DNA of 7,064 bases from Pseudomonadota bacterium (GTDB lineage: Bacteria > Pseudomonadota > Gammaproteobacteria > Burkholderiales > Thiobacillaceae), in contig JAJYXA010000250.1 in the NCBI GenBank assembly GCA_021791235.1, positions 1 to 7,064 of the forward strand, in the 5' to 3' direction. Below are positions 5,901 to 7,064 of this stretch, piece after piece. The translations under genes and the position numbers were made by a program. Each line of letters begins with the position of its first letter. Positions within the stretch are counted from its first letter, which is position 1. The notes below the pieces were generated by a model. The model searched no databases, had not been told where the DNA came from, and was given only the letters and a program-made list of their open reading frames with translations.

Positions 5901-6397
5901 GCGAAAGACAGCGGCGCTCGGTGCTGTTCCTGGCGCTGGCCGGGGTGGCCGCATGGTCGCTCTGGCTGGCACTCGGTGAGCCGGCGGACGACGCGGAAAG
6001 CGATCCGGTCGGGTTGGCCGAGCCCGTGGTGCGCGCCAGCCTGCCCGCACCTGCCGGAGCGCCCGTGCAGCCGCGGGAAGCCTCGCCGCGGCTGGGGCTC
6101 GCCCGCGCCAACCTGTTCCCCGAGCAGACCTGGTTCGTTGCGCCGCCCCCGCCTCCGCCGCCGCCCCATGTACCGCCCCCGCCGCCGCAGGCACCCGCGC
6201 TGCCGTTCGGCTACATGGGGCGCTGGCAGGAAGCCGGCCAGACCACCTGGTACCTGGCGCGCGGCACGCTGCCGGTGAGCGTGCGCGCGGGCCAGGTGCT
6301 CGACGGCGTGTGGAGGCTGGAGCCGGTAACCGGCAACCAGCTGAATTTCACCTACCTACCGTTGAACCAGACGCGCAGCCTGCGCACAGGAGATTGA
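5897..6397 (+). CDS. PilP/GspC-like proline-rich periplasmic linker protein
   Basis: This 166-residue protein looks like the connector between the inner-membrane complex and the secretin. It has a membrane helix near the N-terminus (about 8-26), an acidic/proline linker, a polyproline block (P83-P90, HV, P93-P97), and a C-terminal beta-rich domain (about 104-166) with FGYMGRW, TWYLARGTLPVSVRAGQVLDG, VWRLEPV and LNFTYLPLNQ, the pattern of the GspC homology region and of PilP. No PDZ domain follows, so a canonical GspC is ruled out by length. There is no lipobox, unlike typical PilP. Relatives of this type have, to my recollection, been given the uninformative database name secretion system X translation initiation factor; nothing in the sequence suggests translation initiation. 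GGAGG lies seven bases before the GTG start, which overlaps the preceding stop. Confidence 0.72.
   Translation: MSERQRRSVLFLALAGVAAWSLWLALGEPADDAESDPVGLAEPVVRASLPAPAGAPVQPREASPRLGLARANLFPEQTWFVAPPPPPPPPHVPPPPPQAPALPFGYMGRWQEAGQTTWYLARGTLPVSVRAGQVLDGVWRLEPVTGNQLNFTYLPLNQTRSLRTGD
6388..6393 (+). promoter_or_regulatory. Ribosome-binding site that decides the secretin TTG start
   Basis: AGGAGA lies five bases before TTG 6399. The frame has stops at 6342 and 6363, and no ATG or GTG between the last stop and the lipoprotein signal, so TTG is the only plausible start. Confidence 0.65.
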
Positions 6398-6398
6398 G

Positions 6399-7064
6399 TT
6401 GCAGCACACCCGCCATTTCTGTCTGACCGCCGCCCTGTTCGCCCTGGTCCTGGGCGGCTGTGCCAGCACCGGCCTCAACGAGGGACGCGGGCTGATCGCC
6501 GCCGGCAAGGCCGAAGAAGGCCTGAATCGCCTGCGCGCGAGCCTTGCCAGCGAGCCCGACAACGTCGAGCTCAAGGCCTATTACCACACGCAGCGCGAGC
6601 GCCTGGCCAGCACGCTCCTGACCCAGGCGCAACAGGATCTGGACGCCGGGCGCTTCGACGCCGCCGAAGGCACGCTGCGGAAAGTGCTGGCGCAGCACCA
6701 CGAGAATCCGCGTGCGGGCACGCTGCTGTCCAACCTCGCTGCGGCGCGCCAGCACCAGGAAGACCTCCGGAAAGCCAGCCAGGCGCTGGCGGCGGGCCGC
6801 CCCGACGAGGCGGAGCAGGCAGCGCGCCTGATTCTGGCGCAGGCGCCCGGCCATGCCGGTGCGCTGGCCTTGTTGCAACAGATCCAGGCGGCACGCAACG
6901 CCGACGAACTCAACCCGCGCGAGCTCGGCGCGGCCTATCGCAAGCCGATCACCCTCGAATTCCGCGATGCGCCGCTGCGCAACGTGTTCGACATGATCGC
7001 GCGGCAGTCGGGCATCAATTTCATCTTCGACAAGGACGTGCGGCTGGACACCAAGGCGACGCTG
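6399..7064 (+). CDS. gspD: Lipoprotein secretin (GspD-like), N-terminal part, runs off the right edge
   Basis: The outer-membrane secretin forms the gated channel for the pseudopilus or cargo. The first 222 residues are visible. Residues 1-21 are a lipoprotein signal with lipobox LGGC (18-21), so C21 would be lipidated after signal peptidase II cleavage. Residues about 28-160 are helical and TPR-like, with two clear repeats: LTQAQQDLDAGRFDAAEGTL (from about 74) and LRKASQALAAGRPDEAEQAA (from about 123). From about 183 the secretin N0/STN-type domain begins: PITLEFRDAPLRNVFDMIARQSGINFIF. The barrel domain is beyond the edge, so secretin identity rests on the N0 domain and on the operon. The start is TTG 6399, one base after the preceding TGA, with AGGAGA five bases before it; no in-frame ATG occurs until residue 199. 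Known lipidated secretins (HxcQ, XpsD) are precedents for such a lipobox. Confidence 0.85.
   Translation, partial: MQHTRHFCLTAALFALVLGGCASTGLNEGRGLIAAGKAEEGLNRLRASLASEPDNVELKAYYHTQRERLASTLLTQAQQDLDAGRFDAAEGTLRKVLAQHHENPRAGTLLSNLAAARQHQEDLRKASQALAAGRPDEAEQAARLILAQAPGHAGALALLQQIQAARNADELNPRELGAAYRKPITLEFRDAPLRNVFDMIARQSGINFIFDKDVRLDTKATL

Noticed and set aside
1..7064. CRISPR arrays, tRNA/rRNA genes, transposases or integrase sites
   Set aside because: No regularly spaced long repeats, no tRNA-like cloverleaf or rRNA sequence noticed, and no mobile-element protein in any frame.

Overview
The window is GC-rich, bacterial and densely coding. It looks like a betaproteobacterium: the clpS-clpA junction, the ClpA start MIAQELEV, the strong G/C third-position bias and the style of the secretion cluster all fit a high-GC Nitrosomonadales/Rhodocyclales-type genome. 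That placement is inference; no rRNA or other marker is present.

Layout. (1) At the left edge on the minus strand lie the first 8 codons of clpA and the complete clpS, which abut with no intergenic base. (2) A gene-free divergent region of about 490 bases (334-823) follows. It holds a probable clpS promoter, a perfect CTCTCCCGC/GCGGGAGAG inverted repeat with a tandem CGGGAGAGAG repeat, a minus-strand intrinsic-terminator-like hairpin with several hairpins just upstream (a possible small RNA), and an AT-rich island that probably carries the gspG promoter. (3) From 824 to the right edge runs one tight plus-strand operon: gspG (major pseudopilin), gspF (inner-membrane platform), gspE (ATPase), a GspL/PilM-like cytoplasmic protein, a PilN/GspL-membrane-type protein, a PilO/GspM-type protein, a PilP/GspC-type proline-rich protein, and the start of a lipoprotein secretin (gspD-like) that runs off the window.

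How they work together. GspE would power polymerisation of a GspG pseudopilus on the GspF platform. The four small proteins form the alignment complex linking the ATPase to the outer-membrane secretin. The core (GspG, GspF, GspE) is of type II secretion type, but the assembly platform is organised like the pilMNOP set of type IV pili: GspL is in two genes, GspC lacks a PDZ domain, and the secretin carries its own lipobox and a TPR-like N-terminal region. No gspH-K minor pseudopilins, prepilin peptidase or recognisable cargo gene are visible; they may lie to the right or elsewhere.

Every junction in the operon is an overlap or a gap of at most 2 bases, so translational coupling is likely. Seven of the eight operon genes appear to start with GTG or TTG rather than ATG. 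The secretin start (TTG at 6399) and the gspG start (GTG at 824) are the ones an automatic caller would most easily miss or misplace.
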